Source: JBAZAX01 sp041671765
GTDB lineage: Bacteria; Babelota; Babeliae; Babelales; RVW-14
Direction: 5' to 3'
Assembly: GCA_041671765.1 (NCBI GenBank)
Contig: JBAZAX010000026.1
Span: 1 to 18,576 of the forward strand
DNA: 18,576 bases
Under the pieces are notes generated by a model. The model had not been told where the DNA came from. It was given only the letters and a program-made list of their open reading frames with translations, and did not search any database. This document shows positions 1-7,652 of this stretch, one piece after another. Positions within the stretch are counted from its first letter, which is position 1; the number at the start of each line of letters is the position of its first letter. A program made the position numbers and the translations under genes.

Positions 1-642
1 ACAATTCATGGCATCAGTCAGGTGCAGGTTAACGAAAAAGCCGGATTAACATTTGCAACTTCATTACGTTCAATTTTGCGACAGGATCCGGACATAGTGC
101 TCATCGGAGAAATTCGTGACGCAGAGACGGCGCAAATTGCTACTCAAGCGGCACTTACCGGACATCTTGTTTTAAGTACCATACATACAAATAGTGCTCC
201 TGCAACAATTACTCGTTTGATTGATATGGGGGTTGAACCGTTTCTTATAGCTTCTTCATTGATATGTGTTCTTTCTCAGCGGTTAGTCAGACGCCTTTGT
301 GAGAAATGCAAACAAAAATATGAGCCATCCATTGAGATGATTCGTCGAATTGGATTAAGCGCAGAAGAGGCTAAGCAAATTACTTTTTATAAAGCTGTTG
401 GTTGTGCTGAATGTTTGAATACCGGGTACAAAGGTCGTTTGGCAATATTTGAGCTCATGGAGATTAGCGATGAAATTGCAAAGCTAATTGTTCAACGCTC
501 TGATTCTTCTGTTATTCGACAACAAGCATTAAAACAGGGTTTGACGTTGTTGGGAGCTGATGGCGTACGTATGATACGTGCAGGAGCGACGTCAATTGAA
601 GAGGTGTTATCCGTTGCTTATGTTGAAGAAGTTTTGGAGTAA
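1..642 (+). CDS. pilB: Type IV pilus assembly / type II secretion ATPase PilB/GspE, 3' part
   Basis: This is the C-terminal 213 residues of a hexameric cytoplasmic ATPase that powers pilus extension. The reading frame is open from base 1, so the gene begins outside the window; the GTG at 22 is internal. The Walker B region reads DPDIVLIGEIRD (Asp box) and is followed by the His box GHLVLSTIHTN, both diagnostic of the GspE/PilB/PilT family. A CxxC pair (CEKC and CAEC) matches the zinc-binding C-terminal element of PilB/GspE and argues against PilT. The Walker A motif must lie upstream. The pilO-, pilP- and pilQ-like genes downstream point to a pilus rather than a type II secretion role, but GspE cannot be fully excluded. 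Confidence 0.9.
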   Translation, partial: TIHGISQVQVNEKAGLTFATSLRSILRQDPDIVLIGEIRDAETAQIATQAALTGHLVLSTIHTNSAPATITRLIDMGVEPFLIASSLICVLSQRLVRRLCEKCKQKYEPSIEMIRRIGLSAEEAKQITFYKAVGCAECLNTGYKGRLAIFELMEISDEIAKLIVQRSDSSVIRQQALKQGLTLLGADGVRMIRAGATSIEEVLSVAYVEEVLE

Positions 643-684
643 ACACTTTTAATTTCAGCAAAAAACTTATTTATTTTTAAAATA

Positions 685-714
685 TTGAATTTTGACTTGT
701 TGGCGAGTTATACA
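685..714 (+). promoter_or_regulatory. Candidate sigma70-type promoter before the pilO-like gene
   Basis: TTGAAT (685-690) and TATACA (709-714) are separated by 18 bp, in the 120-bp gap between the ATPase stop and the next start. If real, the pilO-P-Q part has its own transcription start. The call rests on motif match alone. Confidence 0.4.
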
Positions 715-762
715 AGACTTGTGAATTTTAGTTGACCAAAATTTTGATGGGGGGGCCTTCAA

Positions 763-1119
763 ATGCCGTTTTGGTGTAATGATGCAACAATAATCTCATT
801 AATTCGCCAGACCTCAACGGTTCAACGATTTTCAGCTTCTTTTATATTTATTTTTTTCCCAATATTTTTTCTTCTTTTCTTTTTTTATCTTCCCTCAGCC
901 TCCCAAATCAAAAAATTAAATGTGGATTATGAAAATTTGGTACAACAAGAACAAAAATTAGACCAAATTTATTCTAAGTTAAAAATATTTGAATTGGAAA
1001 ATGAAAAGTTACAGGGACAGTTGAATTTAAAGTTTAAAAAAAATGATCCATCTGAATTTATGATGGATTTGCTCCAAAAAATAAACTATCTTGTTCTAAT
1101 ATCAAACCAATTAAATTAA
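763..1119 (+). CDS. PilO-like pilus alignment protein, N-terminal part (frame interrupted)
   Basis: The 118-residue open frame starts at ATG 763 behind a run of G (749-755) that can act as a ribosome binding site. It has a strongly hydrophobic segment at about residues 25-46, then a coiled-coil-like stretch to about residue 90 and the segment DPSEFMMDLLQKI. This is the layout of PilO: a transmembrane helix, a coiled coil and then a periplasmic ferredoxin-like domain. In the family PilO pairs with PilN in the inner membrane and links to PilP and the PilQ secretin. The frame ends early, and the missing periplasmic domain appears to be encoded in the -1 frame just downstream (see the next feature). 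Assignment to PilO comes from topology and from the PilP- and PilQ-like genes that follow, not from catalytic motifs. It may be a pseudogene or contain a sequencing error. Confidence 0.6.
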   Translation: MPFWCNDATIISLIRQTSTVQRFSASFIFIFFPIFFLLFFFYLPSASQIKKLNVDYENLVQQEQKLDQIYSKLKIFELENEKLQGQLNLKFKKNDPSEFMMDLLQKINYLVLISNQLN

Positions 1120-1130
1120 AAAAAAATGAT

Positions 1131-1313
1131 TTGATTAAAAAAGATTATTTTGCTGTTTGTGCAAAGGGGATTTTTAAAAATGTCCTGGCGTTTTTCAGCG
1201 ATCTGCGCGAAAGCGGTCAAAACATAAAGATTTGTGATCTTAAAATGTACAAATACAAAGAGAACAAGATTAAATTCGATTTGGTGTTTAGATATGTGTC
1301 AATTTCAAATTAA
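1131..1313 (+). pseudogene. 3' fragment of the pilO-like gene in the -1 frame
   Basis: The frame is open back to 1056, just after a TGA at 1053-1055, and reads ...CSNIKPIKLKKNDLIKKDYF, then an alternating strand/helix pattern ending ...KFDLVFRYVSISN. That resembles the C-terminal periplasmic domain of PilO, in which a Lys/Pro segment is followed by a helix of the 'FFSDL' type and a final strand. No Shine-Dalgarno sequence precedes the TTG at 1131, so independent translation is unlikely. Joined to the upstream frame near the A6 run at 1076-1081 by a one-base backward shift, the product would be about 183 residues, close to the usual size of PilO. The last 20 bases overlap the start of the PilP-like gene. 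Confidence 0.5.
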
Positions 1314-1632
1314 ACTTTTGTTTTTTAATTTTTTTATTTTTGGTTGTTTATTTTGTGTGACCGAAAGATGCAAAAGTATATCTAAAAAAACTATACGTGA
1401 CCCGTTTAATTTACCGTCAAAAGCATTAAAAAAAAATAATGAACTGTCGTCGATTAAACTTTTAGGCGTAGTACGTAGTGCAAATAAATTTGGGGCTGTT
1501 CTTAAATTTGACGGAAAAGTGGAAACGGTTTTTCTAAATGATAATTTTTTTGGATTCAAAGTTTTAGCAATTAAGCCTGATCATGTCGAATTAATTAGGG
1601 GAAAAACAAAAAAACGGCTTTTCATCGAGTGA
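1294..1632 (+). CDS. pilP: PilP-like type IV pilus lipoprotein
   Basis: The chosen start is ATG 1294, giving 112 residues. It puts a short charged N-terminus before a hydrophobic stretch that ends in IFGC, a plausible though weak lipobox. The mature part has the PilP-like pattern RDPF followed by ELSSIKLLGVVRS, a beta-rich core with a Gly-rich turn and the ending VELIRGKTKKRLFIE. In other bacteria PilP links the PilN/PilO inner-membrane complex to the PilQ secretin. It overlaps the pilO-like frame by 20 bases, consistent with translational coupling, and is followed after 25 bp by the secretin. The open frame extends upstream to 1234, but that part overlaps the end of the PilO domain. Moderately sure. 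Confidence 0.65.
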   Translation: MCQFQIKLLFFNFFIFGCLFCVTERCKSISKKTIRDPFNLPSKALKKNNELSSIKLLGVVRSANKFGAVLKFDGKVETVFLNDNFFGFKVLAIKPDHVELIRGKTKKRLFIE

Positions 1633-1657
1633 TTGTTTTTTTGAAGGGGGATGTGCT

Positions 1658-3364
1658 GTGTTTTACTTTATTTTTTTACTACAATTAATTTTGAGTACAA
1701 ATTTTTTATTTGCCGATAGCGTTGTTTTGCCAACTGAAAAATATGATACATTGCCATTGCCGCCTACAACTCATGACTTAATTAAGCAAGAAAATAATAG
1801 ACAGCAAGAGGATACTCTTAATAAAATTGAAAAAATTGTTAAAAAAGAATTAAAAGAGGAAAATTCAGATAAAAAACAAAAAACCAAAAAAAGAAAAAAG
1901 AGTGCTGATAATAAATCAAAAAAAGGCGAAGAAAGTGATTCTATGGGCCTATCAGGTAATGGGATGTGGGATTCATTGAAAAATCCACAGCTCGAAAAAA
2001 TATTGCGTACTTTAATCAATGATCAGTACCAAGAGCTTGGTCGTTATGATAAAACCGTCTCTTTAAGTCTAAAAAAAGTAGATATAAAAAAAGCTTTTGA
2101 GTTGATAAGTAAAACATCAGGCATTCAAATTTTTGTTGATAATGACGTACAGGGTACAATTGAAAATATAGATTTAAAAAATATTCATATTTCGTCAGCC
2201 TTGCGCTTACTTGCGACATCAAACAATCCGGTTCTTGCAGTGTTGCAAGAAAATGGAGCAATTCGAATTGCAAAACTTTCAACGGCAATTGAGTGCCTAA
2301 AATCCCAAGCCATGGATCTTCTTGATCGTGATTATAAAAATGTATGCATAACAATTTATCATGCAAAGTGGAACGAGGAATTAAAGAAACGGTTGACGAG
2401 CCTTTGGAAGGGAATTGTTGGTGACGGTAGTGACAAAAATTCGAACTACATAATTTTTGATGATGAAAGTAAAAAAGTTTTATGTCATGCCCGACAAGCT
2501 CAAATAGATTCATTCAAAGAGTTTATTGGTAAGATAGATATTGAAATTCCTCAAGTTAAAATTGACGCTCGCATTGTAATTGCCAGCAAAGATTTTGAAG
2601 AGGCTTTAGGTTTTGATTGGTCCGGTTATTATGATAAACGCGGTATGGTTACACATTCTGAGTTTGCGGGTTTTGGTGCAAAAAATAATGCGACGGATGA
2701 TTCTGCATTTGCAGGTGCTGTTAACTGGGCAATGAATTTTGTTCCGAGTTTAAACATGAAATCAATTCCAATTAGATTGCCATTCATATGGGGTAATAAA
2801 AATTTTGACAGCAACAGGGTAAATTTGATACTGCAAGCTGCAGAAAATAAAAATCAAATTAGAACAATATTAAAGCCGTCGTTACTTGTTAATAACGATG
2901 AATTTGCCGAAATTTTGGTTGGTCAGCAGATGCCACATGAGACAAAAATTGCAGAAACAGTTGAAGGGCAGCCATCAAACGTAACCACTACTCAGTATAA
3001 AGATATTGGAATGAACGTAAAAATTAAATCGATAATAGCTCCGGATAGAGATTCTGTATTTATGGATGTTTTTGTAGAGTATTCATATTTAACCAGACCA
3101 AGAATTGAATTTGATACTCTGCCCGGGCCCGGTAGTAAAAATTATAATTATGTAATTGATACGTCTAGATCTAAAAATCGTGTTCTTTTAAAAAGTGGAC
3201 AAACGACTATGATTGGTGGTTTGATTATAAACACCGAAGAGCGTATACAAACGGGAGTGCCTATTTTACAAGATATTCCGATTTTGGGATTTTTATTTAA
3301 AGCTCGACGAAAAGCTGTAGTTGAAAAGCAACTTATGATATTTATTACGCCAACTATTTCATGA
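1658..3364 (+). CDS. pilQ: Type IV pilus secretin PilQ-like outer-membrane channel
   Basis: A 568-residue secretin, the gated outer-membrane ring through which the pilus passes. The start is GTG 1658, seven bases after a strong GAAGGGGG (1643-1650). A signal peptide spans about residues 1-19 (ending LFA), followed by a Lys/Glu-rich low-complexity linker at about 50-95. A secretin/STN-type N0 domain lies at about 135-205 (LSLKKVDIKKAFELI, GTIENIDLKNI). The C-terminal secretin barrel carries the family signature GVPILQDIPILGFLFK near the end and closes with LMIFITPTIS. No peptidoglycan-binding AMIN domain is evident before N0. It is the last gene of the pilus block. A GspD-type secretin is the alternative, but the PilO/PilP-like genes favour PilQ. 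Confidence 0.88.
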   Translation: MFYFIFLLQLILSTNFLFADSVVLPTEKYDTLPLPPTTHDLIKQENNRQQEDTLNKIEKIVKKELKEENSDKKQKTKKRKKSADNKSKKGEESDSMGLSGNGMWDSLKNPQLEKILRTLINDQYQELGRYDKTVSLSLKKVDIKKAFELISKTSGIQIFVDNDVQGTIENIDLKNIHISSALRLLATSNNPVLAVLQENGAIRIAKLSTAIECLKSQAMDLLDRDYKNVCITIYHAKWNEELKKRLTSLWKGIVGDGSDKNSNYIIFDDESKKVLCHARQAQIDSFKEFIGKIDIEIPQVKIDARIVIASKDFEEALGFDWSGYYDKRGMVTHSEFAGFGAKNNATDDSAFAGAVNWAMNFVPSLNMKSIPIRLPFIWGNKNFDSNRVNLILQAAENKNQIRTILKPSLLVNNDEFAEILVGQQMPHETKIAETVEGQPSNVTTTQYKDIGMNVKIKSIIAPDRDSVFMDVFVEYSYLTRPRIEFDTLPGPGSKNYNYVIDTSRSKNRVLLKSGQTTMIGGLIINTEERIQTGVPILQDIPILGFLFKARRKAVVEKQLMIFITPTIS

Positions 3365-3378
3365 TTTTTATTTTGATT

Positions 3379-3407
3379 TTGACACGAAAACAACTAATAG
3401 ATACGTT
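3379..3407 (+). promoter_or_regulatory. Candidate promoter before the LRR gene
   Basis: A perfect -35 box TTGACA (3379-3384) is followed after 17 bp by the weak -10 TACGTT (3402-3407). It lies between the secretin stop and the small LRR gene. Support is the -35 match and the position only. Confidence 0.35.
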
Positions 3408-3463
3408 ATTCTTAGATTTGTAAAAGATCGAGTAATTTTGCATGATTGCTTATGGAGTTTGTC

Positions 3464-3922
3464 GTGATTAACAAAATAAGTTTATTTTTATTAACAATAG
3501 TAAGTTCAATTTTTCTGTTACATGTTGTTCCAGTCTTTGGTATGGTACAGGATTTGCCAGGATCGGAGCGAAAAGGTTTATTTCATATTAAAATTACGAA
3601 TCAAATGTTTGCTTCCGATGTATTCCCCAAATTTTTACGATACTTATCTGCACATGCTAGTCACATTCATGCTGTTGATTTATCTTATTCAGAAATAACT
3701 GATGAACAGTTAATGGCCATATGCACAATTTGTTCTGAAATTTATGAACTCAATCTTGAATTTTGCAGAGAACTACATAAGTTTGATTTTGGGCAACTGA
3801 TTAAACTAAAAAATCTTAATTTAAACTATACAAGTGTTACCCAGAAACAAGTTTTAGCCATTAAACAACAATTTCCAGGAATTATTGTTTTGCGTGAATA
3901 TATTAAATTTGGTTTGATATAA
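3464..3922 (+). CDS. Small exported leucine-rich-repeat protein
   Basis: GTG 3464 is preferred as start because GGAG (3454-3457) sits six bases before it and it yields a typical signal peptide, MINKISLFLLTIVSSIFLL, ending near VFG. The upstream TTG 3446 and ATG 3452 lack a Shine-Dalgarno. The product has 152 residues. Its second half holds two to three leucine-rich repeats of the ribonuclease-inhibitor/F-box-associated style: VDLSYSEITDEQL, ELNLEFCRELHKF and NLNLNYTSVTQKQV. Such short LRR proteins usually bind proteins. No enzymatic motif is visible. It stands alone between the pilus block and the comM operon. A partner or role cannot be named; a secreted or periplasmic location is inferred from the signal peptide. 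Confidence 0.75.
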   Translation: MINKISLFLLTIVSSIFLLHVVPVFGMVQDLPGSERKGLFHIKITNQMFASDVFPKFLRYLSAHASHIHAVDLSYSEITDEQLMAICTICSEIYELNLEFCRELHKFDFGQLIKLKNLNLNYTSVTQKQVLAIKQQFPGIIVLREYIKFGLI

Positions 3923-3945
3923 AAATAATTTTCAGGTGCAAGATA

Positions 3946-3974
3946 TTGTGCTACGTAAAATATTGTGTTATAAG
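3946..3974 (+). promoter_or_regulatory. Candidate promoter of the comM-acpS-herA operon
   Basis: TTGTGC (3946-3951) and TATAAG (3969-3974) have the ideal 17-bp spacing. They lie about 60 bp before the ComM start in the only sizeable gap upstream of the three-gene unit. Confidence 0.45.
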
Positions 3975-4036
3975 TATCCTTCAGTAATATAGAAGTGGGT
4001 TTTGTCTGAGTTTAATAGGGTTTTCTGGGTGGGGAT

Positions 4037-5560
4037 ATGCATTCAAAAATTTATTCAGCGACAACTGTTGGAATCAATGCACACTTGGTTGAGGTAGAAG
4101 TTGATTTGTCTTTTGGGATGATTCAGTTTTATATTGTCGGGCTTCCTGATAAAGCAATCAAAGAAAGTAAGGATCGAATTAGAGCAGCGCTTAAAAATAG
4201 TGGGTTCAGGCTTCCTGAAAGATTGATAACCGTTAATCTTGCGCCTGCTTCTCTTAAAAAAGAGAATATACTGTTTGATGTGCCGATAGCTGTTGCAATC
4301 TTGCAGGCAGCAAAATTGGTCGATATTTCTGAAGAATTTATTAACGAAACAATTTTTTTAGGTGAGCTTTCACTTGATGGCAAAATACGACCGGTTCGAG
4401 GCGTGCTTTCAATTGCTCACAGTGCATTAAAATTTGGCAAAAAAAGATTAATCTTACCAAAAGCAAACACCGATGAAGCAAGTTTAATCAAAGGGCTTGA
4501 GTTAATTGGAGTCGAGACTTTAGTTGATCTGGTTGCATATTTACGTGGTGAACAAAAAATTGAACCTACCCAATCTAGATTTGACCTGTTTTCCAGTCAG
4601 ATACACAATCATCCACTAGATTTTGAAGATGTTAAGGGGCAGTTTCAGGCAAAGCGTGCATTGCAGATAGCAGCTGCCGGCAGACATAATATTTTGTTTA
4701 TAGGGCCTCCAGGTTCAGGTAAAACAATGTTGGCCAAGCGTCTTGCAAGCATTTTGCCGCCAATGTCTTTTGATGAGGTAATTGAAACTACAAAACTTTA
4801 TTCTGTTGCCGGTTTATTAAATCAGGAATCTTTGATTGCTCACAGACCGTTTCGTAGCCCACATCATACCATTTCGCAAGCAGGTCTTGTTGGTGGTGGT
4901 TCATCCCCCAGACCCGGTGAAATAAGTTTGGCTAATAATGGGGTTCTTTTTTTAGATGAATTGACGGAATTTAAAAGAAGCACTCTTGAAGTTTTACGTG
5001 AACCTCTTGAAAATAAACGCGTTTTAATTTCGCGTGCAAGTAGTTCTGTAGAATATCCGGCCTCATTTCTTTTAATTTCAGCGCTTAATCCTTGTCCGTG
5101 TGGTTATTATGGTGATAAGAAAAAGTGTGTATGCAGTGAGCAACAAATTGCAAATTATATAAGTAAGCTCTCTGGACCGTTACTTGACCGTATAGATTTA
5201 CATGTAAATGTTCCCTCAATTAATTATGAGGAGCTGAAAGACAAAAATGTTCAGAGTAAAAGTTCTGCACATATGTACGAAGAGGTAAAAGTTGCCGTTA
5301 AGGTGCAGGAGCAGAGATTGGGTGCTATTCGTAATGCAGACATGGCTTCAGATCAAGTTGAAAAATATTGCATACTTTCTGTTGCGGCAGAGCAGACAAT
5401 AAAACTTGCTTTTGAAAAGCTTTGTCTTAGCATGCGCGGTTACCATAAAATTCTTAAAATTGCTCGAACTATTGCGGATTTGCAATCTGCTGATATGATT
5501 GAAAAGTCTCATATTCAAGAAGCAATTGGATACAGGTCTCTTGATCAAAAATTGCAGTAA
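4037..5560 (+). CDS. comM: YifB/ComM-family Mg-chelatase-like AAA+ ATPase
   Basis: Full length at 507 residues, matching the family's usual size of about 500. The N-terminal part (about 1-170) has the Lon-protease-like ChlI fold, with the family string YIVGLPDKAIKESKDRIRAA. An AAA+ core follows: Walker A GPPGSGKT at 223-230, the stretch HRPFRSPHHTISQAGLVGGG, and Walker B VLFLDEL at 303-309. A four-cysteine cluster (C353, C355, C364, C366) precedes LSGPLLDRIDLHV. The C-terminal Mg_chelatase_C region ends with AIGYRSLDQKL. ComM proteins are hexameric helicases that drive branch migration of incoming DNA during natural transformation. ATG 4037 follows a G-rich stretch (4028-4034). It is separated by 9 bp from acpS and sits near the pilus genes, which fits a DNA-uptake role here, though that is inference. 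Confidence 0.93.
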   Translation: MHSKIYSATTVGINAHLVEVEVDLSFGMIQFYIVGLPDKAIKESKDRIRAALKNSGFRLPERLITVNLAPASLKKENILFDVPIAVAILQAAKLVDISEEFINETIFLGELSLDGKIRPVRGVLSIAHSALKFGKKRLILPKANTDEASLIKGLELIGVETLVDLVAYLRGEQKIEPTQSRFDLFSSQIHNHPLDFEDVKGQFQAKRALQIAAAGRHNILFIGPPGSGKTMLAKRLASILPPMSFDEVIETTKLYSVAGLLNQESLIAHRPFRSPHHTISQAGLVGGGSSPRPGEISLANNGVLFLDELTEFKRSTLEVLREPLENKRVLISRASSSVEYPASFLLISALNPCPCGYYGDKKKCVCSEQQIANYISKLSGPLLDRIDLHVNVPSINYEELKDKNVQSKSSAHMYEEVKVAVKVQEQRLGAIRNADMASDQVEKYCILSVAAEQTIKLAFEKLCLSMRGYHKILKIARTIADLQSADMIEKSHIQEAIGYRSLDQKLQ

Positions 5561-5569
5561 AGGGGTAAA

Positions 5570-6001
5570 ATGGTTTTGGGTATTGGCGTAGATATTGTGC
5601 AGGTAAGTCGTTTTAAATTTTGGGTTAACTATCCGGCCCAGCAGTTGGCGCATGTTTTTTCGCAACCTGAGATAGAATATATTTTTTCGGGTTCACAGGA
5701 GCTTACCATGCAACGTATGGCGTCACGATTTGCCGCCAAAGAAGCATTTTACAAAGCTCTAAGTAATACTTTGACCAGATTCAAAAAGACAGAAGAAACC
5801 ATTTCGTTTTTATCTTCGTGCAAAGCGGTTTGGGTAATGTCAGGCCCTTGGGAAGTTCCGCAGCTTGTGGTTGACTGGAGTTTTTTTGAAAAAAGATTGG
5901 CAATTAAGTTGCCAGATTTGGACACCAATCTTTCTATATCACATGAAAAAGATTATGCTGTTGCTTACGTTATAATTCAGTTGGGATCGCTTAATGCGTA
6001 A
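5570..6001 (+). CDS. acpS: Holo-[acyl-carrier-protein] synthase
   Basis: Transfers 4'-phosphopantetheine from CoA to the serine of apo-ACP, producing the carrier used for fatty acid and lipid A synthesis. The product has 143 residues, a little above the usual 120-126. The N-terminal GIGVDIVQVSRF supplies the Mg-binding Asp8. RFAAKEAFYKAL at about 53-64 carries the catalytic Glu58. SISHEKDYAVAYV near the end is the conserved SHE-type motif. The extra length lies in the middle, roughly residues 65-120. ATG 5570 follows AGGGG with good spacing, 9 bp after comM. The 3' end overlaps the next gene by 8 bases, suggesting coupled translation. Confidence 0.9.
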   Translation: MVLGIGVDIVQVSRFKFWVNYPAQQLAHVFSQPEIEYIFSGSQELTMQRMASRFAAKEAFYKALSNTLTRFKKTEETISFLSSCKAVWVMSGPWEVPQLVVDWSFFEKRLAIKLPDLDTNLSISHEKDYAVAYVIIQLGSLNA

Positions 6002-7589
6002 GTGTCTTGGCCATATTCTTTCAGGATCGCTTGTAGAAGGCCTTGCAATGCGTCTTGGATCGCAGGGCTCTCTTGAAGATATAAAAACCGGAAAATTCGT
6101 TTCTATTGTTGGTGAGCATTATACTTTTTTTTCATTAATCACAGATCTTGAATTACAAGTTACAAATCCTGATATTTTACTTTTTCCTCCATCTGAAGAT
6201 GAAAAAATTCTTACAAGCATGCTGAAAAAGCGTGATATTTACGCAAAAGTTATGTTGCGTCCTATGTTGATGCTTGATGCTCAAAAACATCGTATGCCGG
6301 TAAAAACCATTCCGTCACATTTTGCAGCAGTTTATGAAGCCAGCGCAAGTGAAGTGGCTGAAATTTTTGGCGATGAACAAAAAGATAAAAAATATTTCAA
6401 TATTGGTTTTCCGCTTGATATGACAACTCCGGTGTGCATGGATTTGGACTTATTAGTTGAACGTAGCAATGGAATTTTTGGCAAAACCGGCACGGGAAAA
6501 ACTTTTATTACGCGCCTTATTCTTGCGGGTTTGATTAAAAACGAAAAAGCCGTGAATCTGATTTTTGATATGCACAGTGAATATGGTTTTCAGGCACGCA
6601 AAGAAGGGGCAGGGGAGTCATTTGTTAAGGGGCTTAAAACACTATTTCCAAATCAGGTGGCAATATTTTCACTCGATCCGGATTCTACCAGGCGTCGAGG
6701 GTGTACCCCGGATTTTGAAGTAGTACTAAATTATCAAGATATACGCGTTGAAGACGTTTTGACATTGCAGGATGAGCTAAATTTGCATCCAACGGCACTT
6801 GAAGCAGCTTATTTGATTTCTGCAAAATATAAAAATAATTGGCTAAAAGCTTTGCTTGAGCAAGAGGGGACATTAAAAGAGTTTGCTGAAGAAATTGGTG
6901 CGCACGCAGAATCTATTGCTGCGCTGTATCGCAAACTTAAGCGCCTTGAGCGATTTCCATTTATTAAAGATATGGTTGCTTCAACTTCAGTTGTTGACCG
7001 CATGATTGAATATCTTGATCGTGGAATTAATGTAGTTTTGGAATTTGGCAATCATACATCAATGCTGAGTTATTTGCTTGTTGTTAATATTTTGACCAGA
7101 AGAATTCATGATGAGTATGTTGCAAAAACTGAAAAGTTTTTGGCGTCACAGAAAAAAAGCGATGAGCCTCGCAAGCTGATGATAACGATTGAAGAGGCAC
7201 ATAAATTTTTGAATCCAAATGCGGCAAAGCAGACAATTTTTGGTGTAATTGCGCGCGAAATGCGTAAGTATTACGTTTCATTGCTTGTCGTTGACCAGCG
7301 TCCTTCGGGCATAGATCAAGAAATTTTGTCTCAGATTGGAACTAAAATTGTGGCACTGCTTAATGACGAAAAAGATATTCAAGCAATTCTAACCGGTGCA
7401 AGCAATTCTAGCGGCCTGAGATCAATTCTTGCTACGTTGGATACAAAAAAACAGGCACTTGTTCTTGGACATGCGGTTCCTATGCCTGTTGTCATAAAAA
7501 CTCGTGAATATGATAGTGAATTTTACAAAGCCATGGGGTTGGATTCAAAAGCTATGGATGTTAAAAAATCGATAGAAGAGATTTTTTAG
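5994..7589 (+). CDS. HerA-like P-loop ATPase (HAS-barrel plus DUF87 FtsK/HerA fold)
   Basis: A 531-residue ATPase of the HerA/FtsK superfamily. The first ~100 residues are beta-rich and resemble the HAS-barrel that caps HerA hexamers. Walker A GKTGTGKT is at 163-170, followed by NLIFDMHSEYG (189-198), a strand typical of HerA proteins. A variable helical insert covers about 250-340. Walker B LMITIEEAH lies at 395-403, then VVDQRPSGIDQEILSQIGTKI with a sensor-like/arginine region. HerA proteins are hexameric DNA translocases that usually work with the nuclease NurA in end resection; no NurA-like gene lies in this window. The gene overlaps acpS by 8 bases and ends the operon. The family is clear, the cellular role less so, and a phage-defence or DNA-processing function is possible. 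Confidence 0.85.
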   Translation: MRKCLGHILSGSLVEGLAMRLGSQGSLEDIKTGKFVSIVGEHYTFFSLITDLELQVTNPDILLFPPSEDEKILTSMLKKRDIYAKVMLRPMLMLDAQKHRMPVKTIPSHFAAVYEASASEVAEIFGDEQKDKKYFNIGFPLDMTTPVCMDLDLLVERSNGIFGKTGTGKTFITRLILAGLIKNEKAVNLIFDMHSEYGFQARKEGAGESFVKGLKTLFPNQVAIFSLDPDSTRRRGCTPDFEVVLNYQDIRVEDVLTLQDELNLHPTALEAAYLISAKYKNNWLKALLEQEGTLKEFAEEIGAHAESIAALYRKLKRLERFPFIKDMVASTSVVDRMIEYLDRGINVVLEFGNHTSMLSYLLVVNILTRRIHDEYVAKTEKFLASQKKSDEPRKLMITIEEAHKFLNPNAAKQTIFGVIAREMRKYYVSLLVVDQRPSGIDQEILSQIGTKIVALLNDEKDIQAILTGASNSSGLRSILATLDTKKQALVLGHAVPMPVVIKTREYDSEFYKAMGLDSKAMDVKKSIEEIF

Positions 7590-7652
7590 GACCAGCTTGA
7601 TAATCGAATATAGTTTGTAATTTTGATATAAATAAGCATTGCATCGAAGGTT

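Noticed and set aside
692..714. TTGACT at 692 as the -35 of the pilO promoter
   Set aside because: It leaves only 11 bp to TATACA; the TTGAAT at 685 gives an acceptable 18-bp spacing.
1036..1046. A8 run with an A-AAA-AAT slippery heptamer as the pilO recoding site
   Set aside because: A -1 shift here meets TGA at 1044-1046 at once, so it cannot join the two pilO frames.
1651..1722. Short peptide from ATG 1651 behind GAAGGGGG
   Set aside because: It stops after about two dozen codons and is too close to the ribosome site; GTG 1658 gives the secretin with a proper signal peptide.
2016..2513. Minus-strand open frame of 165 codons
   Set aside because: It is antisense to the secretin N0 and middle domains; Cys/His/Phe-rich composition is typical of a shadow frame.
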